The notes: generated from the letters alone by a model not told the origin. A stretch of 25,320 nt of DNA from SKVL01 sp046542915 (GCA_046542915.1 JBKHAI010000005.1:1-25320), one strand, 5' to 3'; positions 1-8,370 are shown, numbered from the stretch's first letter. Made by a program: numbers and translations.

Positions 1-5
1 TTCTA

Positions 6-34
6 TTGACTTAAGATGTCATTGGTGCTAGTAT
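6..34 (+). promoter_or_regulatory. Sigma-70-like promoter of the transglycosylase-like gene
   Basis: TTGACT (6-11), a 17-nt spacer and TAGTAT (29-34) form a good -35/-10 pair. TG at 26-27 makes it an extended -10 (TGCTAGTAT). The start of transcription would be near 41, giving an 80-nt leader before the gene at 122. The same TGCTAGnAT box occurs in the infA promoter on the other strand, which supports a shared sigma factor. Confidence 0.6.
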
Positions 35-40
35 TTTTCT

Positions 41-76
41 AACGGTATGGACGATTTCGTCACCGTTACTTTTTTT
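41..76 (+). terminator. Leader hairpin plus U-tract (terminator or attenuator)
   Basis: AACGGT (41-46) pairs with ACCGTT (62-67), and GACG (50-53) with CGTC (58-61) around an ATTT loop, leaving a 3-nt bulge. Seven Ts follow at 70-76. It has the form of an intrinsic terminator, but it begins at the predicted transcription start of the promoter at 6-34. It therefore either ends an upstream plus-strand gene outside the window or attenuates the downstream gene. I cannot tell which from the sequence. Confidence 0.55.
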
Positions 77-121
77 AACTAAGAATTAAATTTTTAGGTC
101 GAATCAAGTAAAAAGTAACAG

Positions 122-751
122 GTGAGACGAAAACCGTTCACGTATGTCTTGCATATAAAGTTGACAAGATCGTGGACATTACCAGCTAAATACAGGCTTA
201 TTTTAACGTCCGTAATTGTTGGCTTCTTTATAAATACCGCTATCGGTGTTCCTTCAGAAAACGTTGACGGTCATGTTCTGAAATATGAGGGTGAGCTATT
301 GCAAGAGAAACAATTGGCTTACGCATCGTCTTATCAGGACAGCATCGCTTCTGAAGAGGACAATTCAAGATCTAAAAAAAAGGTAGCGGAAGAAGCAGTA
401 GAAGATAAAGAGTACAAGGAAAACAAAAGAGCTTTGACAACTGAAGAGCACGTTAGAGATTACTTTTCCGATGTTCCGGCTATGGTGGATGTGGCCCGCT
501 GTGAATCTCATTTTCGCCACTTTGACAAGGATGGATCGGTCCTTAAAGGAGTGATGAACGGATCTGACGTCGGAGTGATGCAGATCAATAAAGAGTATCA
601 CGGCCAGAAAGCTTCTGAGATGGGGATAGATATCTATAGCAGGGAAGGAAACCTGGAATATGCCAGATACTTGTACGAAGATCAAGGACTGTCTCCATGG
701 AGTGCCTCCGAGCACTGTTGGAGTTCCAGGCAAGAACTTGCTCAACAGTAA
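122..751 (+). CDS. Membrane-anchored lytic-transglycosylase-like (SLT/lysozyme-fold) protein
   Basis: Likely cleaves or binds peptidoglycan outside the membrane. The 209-residue protein has a basic N-terminus, one hydrophobic segment (about residues 25-43), a charged Lys/Glu-rich linker (55-110) and a C-terminal SLT-like domain (about 118-203). The domain carries CESHFRH with the presumed catalytic Glu128, the GVMQIN signature (151-156) and an aromatic end (SPWSASEHCW). Two cysteines (127 and 199) could form a disulfide. The start is GTG at 122, the first start codon after an in-frame stop at 116-118; it has no good ribosome site. It is the only plus-strand protein gene. Seen: the motifs and the anchor. 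Inferred: the exact cleavage chemistry. Confidence 0.75.
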   Translation: MRRKPFTYVLHIKLTRSWTLPAKYRLILTSVIVGFFINTAIGVPSENVDGHVLKYEGELLQEKQLAYASSYQDSIASEEDNSRSKKKVAEEAVEDKEYKENKRALTTEEHVRDYFSDVPAMVDVARCESHFRHFDKDGSVLKGVMNGSDVGVMQINKEYHGQKASEMGIDIYSREGNLEYARYLYEDQGLSPWSASEHCWSSRQELAQQ

Positions 752-793
752 AGAAAACTGAAAGTCCTCTGAAAGAGGGTAACTGAAATACTA

Positions 794-827
794 AAACACG
801 CATATAATATTATTATATGCGTGTTTT
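794..827. terminator. Bidirectional intrinsic terminator, perfect 34-bp palindrome
   Basis: The 17-bp arms 794-810 and 811-827 are exact reverse complements with no spacer. The outer part is AAAACACGC and the inner part is AT-only. On the plus strand a T-run continues to 830, ending the transglycosylase-like gene. On the minus strand the arm ends in GTGTTTT, so it can also end the long scpA-to-gltX transcript that converges from the right. Confidence 0.85.
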
Positions 828-876
828 TTTGTTTTCTGTCTTTATTGTGAATTAAGGTTGGATCGGTCGGGGAGAT

Positions 877-898
877 AGATCAAGGTCTAGTGTGATCT
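877..898. repeat. Inverted repeat in the intergenic tail
   Basis: AGATCA (877-882) and TGATCT (893-898) flank a 10-nt spacer. The stretch 828-957 holds no gene I can support. It is AT-rich, has this repeat and a smaller TGTCG/CGACA pair (909-913, 930-934), and lies in the 3' tail of the minus-strand operon, where such hairpins could stabilise the mRNA end. The function is unknown. Confidence 0.3.
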
Positions 899-957
899 GA
901 TTATATAATGTCGCACAATATATCTTTTACGACACTAAATTAATTTTTAAGCTATAT

Positions 958-1137
958 TTAAGATCTGATCCTCTCGTACAGCCCAACTGCTTTTTGATAT
1001 AGGAACTCAGAGATGTCTTTGGCAGCCTCAGTGCCTTCTTTTATCATATCACTGGCTTTGTCCAGACCTTCATACAGTAACTCTTTGATATCTACTCCCC
1101 AGAATAATTTAAGAATGATCAATAAAATTACTATCAG
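958..1137 (-). CDS. Small single-pass membrane protein, CTG start proposed
   Basis: An open frame without ATG, GTG or TTG near its 5' end. AAGGAG (1145-1150) lies 7 nt before a CTG at 1135-1137; from there the product is 59 residues. It starts with a hydrophobic segment (VILLIILKLFWG) followed by an amphipathic, charged helix (KELLYEGLDKASDMIKEGTE and onward), ending ERIRS-stop. The frame stays open upstream to the gltX stop codon and is in the same frame as gltX, so a longer form from a rare ATT start (1198-1200) is possible. It is the last gene of the scpA-to-gltX transcript. I recognise no family. The protein-like composition and the membrane/helix layout support coding; the start is uncertain. 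Confidence 0.5.
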   Translation of the reverse strand: MIVILLIILKLFWGVDIKELLYEGLDKASDMIKEGTEAAKDISEFLYQKAVGLYERIRS

Positions 1138-1206
1138 GATGATGCTCCTTATATCGATGAAACCCTCTTCTTTTTTTTGATCTTGAATTTTATCAATAAT
1201 AAGCTT

Positions 1207-2571
1207 TTATGATGATGAAGTAAGACTTTCATGTGCCGTCTCTAGGCGCTTTAGGGTCTCTGTTTTACCAAGCGTAGAAGCCAGTTCAATAGGATCGGGA
1301 GATCGATCTCTGCCGGATAAGGAGTATCGCATCGGCCAGAGGACGTTACCTCTACCTTTTTCTTCGGCGTAGTCCCACACGGCTTCTTTTATATTGTCAC
1401 GATGCCAACTGCTGTCATCTATTAGGCGTAGTTTTTTTATAACGGTTTCCAAGTGCTCTCGAGCTTCTTCTTCTTGTTGTCCTTTCCATAGCAATTTTTC
1501 CGGCTCTTTATACTCCGGCCTTTCAAAGAAATGATCAAATTCTCCTTCTTCCAACATAGCGTCAATATCCTCATAAACACTGACTCTTTCATTGAATATC
1601 TCCCACAGGGCCCGGAGGTACTCTTCCGATACCTGCCAGCCGCGTTCTTGATATCTTTTAGACCGGCTGATCCTTTTTTTAAATTCGCTCAGTTTTTGTT
1701 CTTGGGGTGTAAATTTTTTTAAATGAGTTTTGTTTATAAAGCGGAGTTTTTCTTCGTCAAAAATTGATCCTCCTTTTTGAACATTCTCTAGACTAAACGC
1801 TTGTATCAACTCGGTCATTTTGAATATTTCTTGATCGTTACCGGGGTTCCAGCCCAGAAGTGCTAAGTAGTTTACTAACGCTTCCGGCAGGTATCCCTTT
1901 TCTTGGTATTCCATAACGGATACAGCACCATGCCTCTTGGATAGTTTTGACCTGTCAGGGGCCAAGATCAAAGGTATATGGGCATAATTAGGCCTTTTGT
2001 AACCGAGTGCCTCCAGTATCAATATCTGTCTCGGTGTGTTTGATATGTGTTCCTCGGCACGAATAACGTCGCTTATTCCCATATCTTGGTCGTCAACTAC
2101 CACTGTTAAGTGATAGAGTGGCTCCGCTTCAGTTTTGGCAATAACAAAATCTCCCAGATCCGATGTGTTAAAATTTATCTCTCCTCTGATCCTGTCCTGA
2201 AAAGTGATATCTTTGTTAGGGTTTTTAAACCTTATTACTTGATCTCGGCCATCTTCTTTTTCTTCTTTGGATACGTAGGCCTTTTCTTTTTCCAAAAGTT
2301 CCACAATGGCCTTTTTATAAACATCGGTTCGGTCGGACTGTTTGTAGTAAGCGTCCCATTCCAAAGAAAGCCATGAAAGTGATTCCTGTATCTCCGACTC
2401 AAACTCCGGTTTGGATCTTTCTTTGTCAGTATCTTCTATCCTCAGAATGAACTGGCCGTTGTATTTTTTGGCAAAAAGATAATTAAAAAGAGCCGTCCGA
2501 GCTCCTCCGATATGCAAGACCCCTGTGGGCGAAGGAGCGAATCTGGTTACTACTTTGTTTTCCTCGTTCAT
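1207..2571 (-). CDS. gltX: Glutamyl-tRNA synthetase
   Basis: Class I synthetase charging tRNA with glutamate. The 454-residue protein opens with the Rossmann fold (FAPSPTGVLHIGG, HIGH-type site at residues 20-23), has the LRIEDTD glutamate-binding stretch (43-49), GVLxx-type specificity segments and KLSKR (209-213) as the KMSKS loop. A helical anticodon-binding region fills the C-terminal part. The CxC zinc cluster of some bacterial GluRS is absent near residue 100. With a non-discriminating-type AspRS also present here, the cell may use indirect routes for Gln-tRNA and Asn-tRNA; that is inference. ATG start at 2569-2571, 10 nt after murG. Confidence 0.95.
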   Translation of the reverse strand: MNEENKVVTRFAPSPTGVLHIGGARTALFNYLFAKKYNGQFILRIEDTDKERSKPEFESEIQESLSWLSLEWDAYYKQSDRTDVYKKAIVELLEKEKAYVSKEEKEDGRDQVIRFKNPNKDITFQDRIRGEINFNTSDLGDFVIAKTEAEPLYHLTVVVDDQDMGISDVIRAEEHISNTPRQILILEALGYKRPNYAHIPLILAPDRSKLSKRHGAVSVMEYQEKGYLPEALVNYLALLGWNPGNDQEIFKMTELIQAFSLENVQKGGSIFDEEKLRFINKTHLKKFTPQEQKLSEFKKRISRSKRYQERGWQVSEEYLRALWEIFNERVSVYEDIDAMLEEGEFDHFFERPEYKEPEKLLWKGQQEEEAREHLETVIKKLRLIDDSSWHRDNIKEAVWDYAEEKGRGNVLWPMRYSLSGRDRSPDPIELASTLGKTETLKRLETAHESLTSSS

Positions 2572-2581
2572 AGTTTTTTTA

Positions 2582-3712
2582 TCATTCGTGAGATAATCCT
2601 ATCTCTGTTAATTCTTTGGCGATCATTTTGGCCGCCTCCGGTTTATGGAAATCTTTGGCGGCCTTTTCCATGGTCTTTTTCTTATCGGGGTCGGTAAGGA
2701 TACTCTCGATTTCCATAAGAAGCACCTGGGCGGAAAGATTCCCCTCCTCTATCACGTGGCAGGCTCCGGCTCGGGCGTAGGCGAAAGCGTTGTGGTGCTG
2801 GTGTTGACCATGAGCGTATTCGTAAGGAATCAAGATACTGGCCTTACCCCACGCGGCTATTTCAAATAATGTGGAACCGGCTCGGGATACAACAACGTCC
2901 GCCAAGGTTGCCGCTCTTCTCATTCCTTTGGTATTTAGAAAATCATAAGGTTTATACCGGTGCTCAAAACCGGTATTTTTCAGAAGGTTCATACCGGCCA
3001 TTTTAGCAACATCAATATGAGCTTTGCCGGTTTGATGTATTATATAGTATTCTTTCGCGAAATTTAAAAGATTATTTATTATTGTGGAATTTATGGACTC
3101 CGCTCCTTGAGAGCCGCCGAGGATGAACAGGACGGGGACATCATCTTCGTGGATGTGGAGAAACTCTCTCGCCCCTCGGGTATCTTCTATATTAGATATC
3201 TTTTCTAACATCGGCCTGCCGGAGAGAACGCTTTTTTCTTCCGGGAAATGAGAAGTTGCCTCAGGGAAGGATACAAAGACCTTTTGTGCGAATTTACCGG
3301 CCCATTTATTAACTCTACCGGGGACACTGTCCGATTCATGTATAAACACCGGAATGCGAAGCACTCTGGCTGCCAATATGACGGGAAAACTGGTATATCC
3401 CCCTTTACTAAAAACGACATCGGGAAAGATATAGAACATTAAAAAAAACGCTTTGAATATACCCGAAATGGTTCGGAAGATGTCAAAAAAAGTATGAATG
3501 GAAGCGTAAGTCCTTAGCTTTCCGCTGTTTATGAATTTATGGGTGATACCCAATCGCTCCAATTCAGTTTTGTCATAGGATTCCCTGGAAACGAAATAAA
3601 GATCCATCTCTAGTATCCCCTCTTCTTTCTGTATCTTCCTTAACTGCTCCGCTATGGCAATGTTGGGATAAAAGTGACCCCCGGTTCCCGATCCTGTTAG
3701 AAATATTTTCAT
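2582..3712 (-). CDS. murG: UDP-GlcNAc:lipid I N-acetylglucosaminyltransferase MurG
   Basis: Adds GlcNAc to undecaprenyl-PP-MurNAc-pentapeptide (lipid I) to make lipid II at the inner membrane face. The 376-residue GT28 protein has the N-terminal glycine loop GSGTGGH (residues 7-13), the second glycine loop LGGSQGAES mid-protein, and the donor-binding C-terminal region with SRAGSTLFEI and IPYEYAHGQHQHHNA. It follows ftsW by one base, so the two are almost surely translated together, and it precedes gltX by 10 nt. The stop is TGA, showing that UGA is not reassigned in this genome. Confidence 0.95.
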   Translation of the reverse strand: MKIFLTGSGTGGHFYPNIAIAEQLRKIQKEEGILEMDLYFVSRESYDKTELERLGITHKFINSGKLRTYASIHTFFDIFRTISGIFKAFFLMFYIFPDVVFSKGGYTSFPVILAARVLRIPVFIHESDSVPGRVNKWAGKFAQKVFVSFPEATSHFPEEKSVLSGRPMLEKISNIEDTRGAREFLHIHEDDVPVLFILGGSQGAESINSTIINNLLNFAKEYYIIHQTGKAHIDVAKMAGMNLLKNTGFEHRYKPYDFLNTKGMRRAATLADVVVSRAGSTLFEIAAWGKASILIPYEYAHGQHQHHNAFAYARAGACHVIEEGNLSAQVLLMEIESILTDPDKKKTMEKAAKDFHKPEAAKMIAKELTEIGLSHE

Positions 3713-3713
3713 T

Positions 3714-4838
3714 TTATTTACTGATCTTATTATACCGTGATATGTTCAAGACTATTCCGGTCGCTGCTAAAGTTACAAGCAAAGACGTACCGCCAAGGCT
3801 CATAAAAGGAAGTGGAATTCCGGACAAAGGAAAAATACCTAACATTCCTGCGATATGTACAAATGCTTGGGTGGTTATCATTATAACAATTCCGACCACT
3901 AACAGTCTAGCAAAAGTGTCTTCTGTCCTAAGAGCCAACTGTATTCCTCGCCAAGCCAGTAATAAAAAAGCGGTCAATATAAGAGAAGCTCCGATAAAAC
4001 CCAACTCCTCTGCCGCGACCGCAAAGACGGAATCTGTAGAAGCTTCCGGTAAGAACTTGAATTTTTGCACGCTTTGCCCGTATCCGCGCCCGAAGACCTC
4101 CCCTGACCCTATGGCTATAAGTGATTGGTTCCATTGATAGCCGGAACCCAGAATTTCCAGTTTTTCCGGCTGGAATAAGGAATGGTAGAGAGATACAAAA
4201 CGAACTTTCACATATTCTCTTTTAAAGCTAAGCCAGATCAATCCCAAAATACTCGTGGTGATAACTATTAAGATGTCTCTCCATCTGGCTCCAGCGACAA
4301 AGAACATTGAAAAAATTGCACCGAAAATAACGACCAAAGTACCGGTGTCTGGCTGAGAGAAGAGTATCAAAGCAATTACCAATAATATTAAAATTAATGG
4401 TAACAGACCATAAGAGAACTTGTTTATTTTGGAAGTTATTCCGGACAACCACGCGGCGCCATATATAACGACGCCCAGTTGTAAAAAGGTGGCAGGTTGG
4501 ATATTTAAAAAACCTAATGAGACCCATCTGACTGCTCCACCGTGTGATACCCCCAAGCCCGGAACGAAAACCAAGAGGGATAAAAGCAAAACCGTTATCA
4601 TCACAATAAAAGCGTATTTTCTAAAGAAGCGATAATGAATATGGGAGAGAATATAAAGAGCCAGTAGCCCCAAGATGAGCGCGGTCGCTTGTGACGTAAC
4701 AATTCGGGTGTAACTGACATTTTCATGCAACAAAAAAGACGTGGAAGAAGAAAGAAATATTAGAAAACCTCCGATCGACAATACCAAGACTATTGCCAAA
4801 AAATAAGGGTCCATTTTCTTTTTCTGGAGAGCTTTCAT
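3714..4838 (-). CDS. ftsW: SEDS-family peptidoglycan glycosyltransferase (FtsW/RodA)
   Basis: Integral membrane polymerase that joins lipid II into glycan strands; 374 residues with about ten hydrophobic segments. SEDS hallmarks visible are RWVSLGFLNIQPATF, the SQPDTGT segment with the catalytic-type Asp, the extracellular YQWNQSLIAIGSGE...GRGYGQS...FLPEASTDSVFAVAAEELGF block, and the PLPFMSLGGTSLL C-terminal motif. The usual GSGG is GSGE here and QPSE is QPAT. Its place between mraY and murG in a dcw-like cluster favours FtsW over RodA, but sequence alone does not decide. No cognate class B PBP is in the window. Confidence 0.9.
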   Translation of the reverse strand: MKALQKKKMDPYFLAIVLVLSIGGFLIFLSSSTSFLLHENVSYTRIVTSQATALILGLLALYILSHIHYRFFRKYAFIVMITVLLLSLLVFVPGLGVSHGGAVRWVSLGFLNIQPATFLQLGVVIYGAAWLSGITSKINKFSYGLLPLILILLVIALILFSQPDTGTLVVIFGAIFSMFFVAGARWRDILIVITTSILGLIWLSFKREYVKVRFVSLYHSLFQPEKLEILGSGYQWNQSLIAIGSGEVFGRGYGQSVQKFKFLPEASTDSVFAVAAEELGFIGASLILTAFLLLAWRGIQLALRTEDTFARLLVVGIVIMITTQAFVHIAGMLGIFPLSGIPLPFMSLGGTSLLVTLAATGIVLNISRYNKISK

Positions 4839-4847
4839 TTTGATGTT

Positions 4848-5927
4848 CTAGATCCCTGCTACTCCCAGGATTATACCCAGCATAGCAGAGACCACGCTGA
4901 TCACCCAAAAACGCATTACAACTTTGTAAGAAGGCCAGCCGATAGCTTCAAAGTGGTGATGGATCGGTGCCACTTTAAACAGCTTTTTTCCTCGTGTTTT
5001 CTTATAAAGAAGCTGAACTATGACAGAAAGAGAGGTGATCACTAAAGGCAAAGCTATGATCGGTAAGACGATCACGCCGTAACCGCCTCCCAAAGAGTCT
5101 GTCATAAAGGCCACTATGACCAGTACGACCGTTAAGGCCATGGTTCCGGTCTCTGACATATAGAATCTGGCAGGAGGTATGTTGAACCACAAAAATGCCA
5201 AAATAGCCCCTGTAACTGAAGCACAAAAAGCCGCCAAATTGATCTGGTCCAGGTAAAAAGCAATTATGCTGTAACTCGTGAAGATGGTCGCAAAGACCCC
5301 ACCGGCCAGACCGTCAATACCGTCTATTACTCCGCTTGAGTAAACCGCGATCATCATTATTACAAATAAAGGGATTATCAGCCATCCGATCTCGATATCC
5401 CCCACTACACTGGGCATCCCCAGGGATGATACATCAAGTTGGGTATGAAACCATATTCCACATCCTAAACCCAGAAGGATGACCGCTGTTATTCTTTTTT
5501 TAAAAGACAGTCCTCCGGCCATGTATTTACCGGTTCCGGTAACTTCCAGAATGTCATCTACAAGACCAATAAGTGCCCCAAAGAGCATAGCGGCAAAAGG
5601 TATCCAAGTTTGGTCACGGCTCAAAAAACCTAGTTTTACCAAGATCTCATTTTGTGGAAAAATGAGTGCCAATAGCCAAAGTGACAGTATTACCACAGTA
5701 GTACTCAACCATATTATAATACCTCCCATTCGGGGGGTGCCAACCTCTTTTTCCTTGTGGAGTTCGTTGAATATGGCGGCTTTTTCCCCGTCTAAACCGT
5801 TCTTTCCGGGTTTCTTTTTCCAGGCCTTGTAATGGTAGAGATATGAGGTTAAAAAAGGAGTCATAATAACTCCGGTTCCGAAAGCCAAAACGGCCGGTAT
5901 GATTATTTTTATAAAATCAATTATCAT
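4848..5927 (-). CDS. mraY: Phospho-N-acetylmuramoyl-pentapeptide transferase MraY
   Basis: Makes lipid I from UDP-MurNAc-pentapeptide and undecaprenyl phosphate. The 359-residue polytopic protein contains TPRMGG, the Mg-binding DD pair (GLVDDILEV), the VIDGIDGLAGG catalytic motif and HHHFEAIGWP, the last being diagnostic of MraY rather than WecA-type relatives. The ATG at 5925-5927 overlaps the 3' end of dacA by 11 nt, indicating coupled translation. In CPR genomes MraY, FtsW and MurG often stay together as a reduced dcw cluster; no mur ligases or ftsZ are in view here. Confidence 0.95.
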   Translation of the reverse strand: MIIDFIKIIIPAVLAFGTGVIMTPFLTSYLYHYKAWKKKPGKNGLDGEKAAIFNELHKEKEVGTPRMGGIIIWLSTTVVILSLWLLALIFPQNEILVKLGFLSRDQTWIPFAAMLFGALIGLVDDILEVTGTGKYMAGGLSFKKRITAVILLGLGCGIWFHTQLDVSSLGMPSVVGDIEIGWLIIPLFVIMMIAVYSSGVIDGIDGLAGGVFATIFTSYSIIAFYLDQINLAAFCASVTGAILAFLWFNIPPARFYMSETGTMALTVVLVIVAFMTDSLGGGYGVIVLPIIALPLVITSLSVIVQLLYKKTRGKKLFKVAPIHHHFEAIGWPSYKVVMRFWVISVVSAMLGIILGVAGI

Positions 5928-6993
5928 GGCGATTCAGGTGATCTTTAGTTGCCGTTATTAATTTTTTGGTATCTTCAAAGCGCCCTTTAAAACTGGAACC
6001 CATAACCGCAATAATAACAGGATAATTCAGATCGGCGTTTATTACAACCACTAAATTACCACCGGCCAAGTCCGTATAACCTGTCTTTGAAGCCAATATG
6101 CCATTCATTTCCGAGACGGCGGGGTTGGTGTTCTGAAAGTTGTGGTGTAGATCACTCAGAGATGTCATTTCTCTTTCTTTATGGCGTGTAGCATAAAGAA
6201 TGTCTGAATGTTCCGATAAGGCATAAAGAACCATCTTGACCATATCTCGAGCAGAACCATAAGCTCCGGCATCTTCTTCCATATCCAAACCCGTGGCGTT
6301 ATGGAAATAAGTTTTCTCCATCCCTATCTCTTTGGCTTTTTTGTTCATTTCCGAAATAAAGTGATCAACTCCTTCCTCGTGAGTGCTGTTCGTTAATATA
6401 GATCCTACTGAGGCGGCGATAGCGTAAGAAGCATCATTTGCTGACGTTAAGACACTTATTTTCGAGAGGTCATTCAAGAGCCACTTCTCATTGGGAAAAA
6501 GGCCACTGTTTCCGTATTGTTTTAAAAAGTCCTTTTCTATTAAGACCGGTAACTCCGGATCCACTTTTTCTAAAGCCACAATGGCGGTCATTAGTTTTGT
6601 GATGGATGCAAAAGGTAAAACTCTGTCAGCATCTTTCGCGAAGATCTCTTTATCCTTATTTATGTCCCAGACCATAGCCGAGCTAGCTTTCAGTTCTATA
6701 TCTGAGAACGGGTCGTCGTGAGAGTTTTTCATCTCTTTAGCTTCCTTCTTTGTACCCTCGGTGCTTTGATCTTTTTCTTCCACCTTATCTTCCGTGGTAA
6801 CAGTTAGATCTTTCGGTGGTTCTTCTTCGGTTTCCTGAACGTCGGTCTCTTCATGATCACTTATGACCATAGCTTGAGTATAATAAGTAAGAGAGATGAC
6901 TAAAAGGATAGAGATAACAGATCCCGTTATCAGGAGATAGACTCCGATAGTAACCTTTGTTTTAAGTACTTCTTTCTTAAGATCTTCCAGCAT
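5917..6993 (-). CDS. D-Ala-D-Ala carboxypeptidase, peptidase S11 family, membrane-anchored
   Basis: Trims the terminal D-Ala of peptidoglycan stem peptides outside the membrane. The 358-residue protein has one N-terminal membrane segment (about 14-41), an acidic Glu/Lys/Thr linker (45-95) and a serine penicillin-binding domain with all three active motifs: SITK (Ser130, Lys133), SAN (184-186) and KTG (303-305). It differs from DacA of model bacteria in being anchored by the N-terminus rather than a C-terminal amphipathic helix. The stop is TGA and overlaps mraY. scpB ends 2 nt upstream. DacA-like assignment is sure at family level; the individual paralogue is not. Confidence 0.9.
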   Translation of the reverse strand: MLEDLKKEVLKTKVTIGVYLLITGSVISILLVISLTYYTQAMVISDHEETDVQETEEEPPKDLTVTTEDKVEEKDQSTEGTKKEAKEMKNSHDDPFSDIELKASSAMVWDINKDKEIFAKDADRVLPFASITKLMTAIVALEKVDPELPVLIEKDFLKQYGNSGLFPNEKWLLNDLSKISVLTSANDASYAIAASVGSILTNSTHEEGVDHFISEMNKKAKEIGMEKTYFHNATGLDMEEDAGAYGSARDMVKMVLYALSEHSDILYATRHKEREMTSLSDLHHNFQNTNPAVSEMNGILASKTGYTDLAGGNLVVVINADLNYPVIIAVMGSSFKGRFEDTKKLITATKDHLNRHDN

Positions 6994-6995
6994 AT

Positions 6996-7544
6996 CTATT
7001 CAATTTTTGCCGACCCTTCTTCACTTGACTCAAGTAACTCTATAAATTTACTTCTGATCTCATAATAATTAACGAGATCCTCTAGTTTACTCAATCCCAG
7101 AAAAGCCAGAAGATCGGCCGTGGGGGTGTATTCAAAACTTTGGCCGCTTTTTGCCCTTCTCCTTTCCACCATTCCTTTTAGGACCAGACTTCTAAGAACG
7201 GAACTTGAGTTAACTCCTCTTATGTAATCAATGTATCTTCGGTTTATCGGAGAAGCATAAAGAATTATAGTAAGTACTTCCATTCCGGCTTTTCCTATTT
7301 CTTTGTTCAGGTCTTCCTGAGCAAAACCTTGCAGTATCTCGGAAGCTTCCGGTGCGGTGGTTAAAAGTAAAGAATCATCTTTTCGCATCAAACGAATGCC
7401 GCGCTCAGAAAGCTCAACTTCCAATTCATTTATCAGATCCTCCAGATCATCGGTGTTCACTGAAAGTGTCTTTGAGATCTCTTTCAATTTCATGGGTTCA
7501 CCTTTTGCAAAAAGTAATGCCTCAATGTAACTGGTTTTCTTCAT
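6996..7544 (-). CDS. scpB: Segregation and condensation protein ScpB
   Basis: Kleisin-binding subunit of the bacterial SMC-ScpAB condensin. The 182-residue protein has the typical paired winged-helix make-up: the opening YIEALLFAKGEPM, then NRRYIDYIRGVNSSSVLRSLVLKGMVERR, matching the conserved IRGV...L...GL segment of the family. It follows scpA by 4 nt and precedes dacA by 2 nt, so chromosome condensation and wall synthesis are transcribed together. No smc gene is in the window. Confidence 0.92.
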   Translation of the reverse strand: MKKTSYIEALLFAKGEPMKLKEISKTLSVNTDDLEDLINELEVELSERGIRLMRKDDSLLLTTAPEASEILQGFAQEDLNKEIGKAGMEVLTIILYASPINRRYIDYIRGVNSSSVLRSLVLKGMVERRRAKSGQSFEYTPTADLLAFLGLSKLEDLVNYYEIRSKFIELLESSEEGSAKIE

Positions 7545-7548
7545 TTTT

Positions 7549-8331
7549 TTATATATAGTGAGGGATCCCGACTTCGCTGTTTTCTATATAAATGTCGTTA
7601 TCATCCTCGTCTTGATGCGCGGTAAGCAGTCCTTGCTTGACAAGTTCCAGTACCGCTATAAAACTTACTATGACCTTATATCTTTTTTCTTTGTTCAAGC
7701 CGGTCTCTGTCTCCCCTATTCCGGAAAAGTTATTAAAGCTGGTTTTCATTTCTCGATTTACTCTTTTTATGAGTGAATCAATGACGGTTTCAAGTTTTAC
7801 CACCTCCTCAACTTTGACTTTGGTCATCACTTCCTCTTTTGGCGTCCGGTCAATTATTTCATGGGCTGTCAGATACAGAGCATCTTTAGTTATGGCCTCG
7901 TCCGGCACGAAGGATATTTCTTGTGTACTCTCTTCGCCGTGACCAAAGAAAAGTCTCTGGGTACCCCATATTTCTTTCAAGCGTAAAGATTCCTCCTTCA
8001 CTTCTTTATAGATCTCCAACCTTTTCTCCAGATCTTCTATACTTTTTTCTTCTTCCTCTGTCAGATCCATTGTCGGAAGCAGTGATCTTGATTTTATAAG
8101 GATCAGAGTTGAAGCTACCAAAATGAAATGGGCGCCTTCTTGCATCGGAAAACCTCCTTGGTTGCGGATGTATTCTATGAAGTCATCTGTTACTTGAGCT
8201 AGGGCGATATCATTTATAAACAGCTTTCTCTTTTCAATGAGTTCCAGCAAGACATCAAAAGGTCCATTGAAAATATCAGTTTTGATGTGATATATTTTTG
8301 TGCCACCGAAAGTCTCCTTGCCCTCTGCCAT
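7549..8331 (-). CDS. scpA: Segregation and condensation protein ScpA
   Basis: Kleisin subunit of the SMC-ScpAB condensin complex. The N-terminal helical domain shows the family opening IFNGPFDVLLELIEKRKLFINDIALAQVTDDFIEYI, a broken series of conserved hydrophobic positions matching the FEGPLDLLLHLI type; a Glu-rich middle and a C-terminal winged-helix-like end follow. I use the ATG at 8329-8331 (260 residues). A longer reading from TTG at 8365-8367 would add 12 residues, but that TTG is inside the -35 box of the promoter. The start codon lies 7 nt after the -10, so the mRNA is probably leaderless. First gene of the operon running to 958. Confidence 0.92.
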   Translation of the reverse strand: MAEGKETFGGTKIYHIKTDIFNGPFDVLLELIEKRKLFINDIALAQVTDDFIEYIRNQGGFPMQEGAHFILVASTLILIKSRSLLPTMDLTEEEEKSIEDLEKRLEIYKEVKEESLRLKEIWGTQRLFFGHGEESTQEISFVPDEAITKDALYLTAHEIIDRTPKEEVMTKVKVEEVVKLETVIDSLIKRVNREMKTSFNNFSGIGETETGLNKEKRYKVIVSFIAVLELVKQGLLTAHQDEDDNDIYIENSEVGIPHYI

Positions 8332-8338
8332 TATACTT

Positions 8339-8367
8339 AATATAACCTGAAAAACAATGCAGTTCAA
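8339..8367 (-). promoter_or_regulatory. scpA operon promoter (leaderless)
   Basis: On the minus strand TTGAAC (8362-8367), a 17-nt spacer and TATATT (8339-8344) make a good sigma-70-like pair. Only 7 nt separate the -10 from the scpA ATG, so transcription should start at or next to the A of ATG. Confidence 0.7.
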
Positions 8368-8370
8368 ATC

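Noticed and set aside
2582..6993. UGA recoded as glycine (Gracilibacteria/Absconditabacteria code)
   Set aside because: murG and dacA end at TGA at the expected family lengths, so UGA works as stop.
8332..8367. Longer scpA from a TTG start
   Set aside because: The TTG is the first part of the -35 box and the added residues do not match ScpA.
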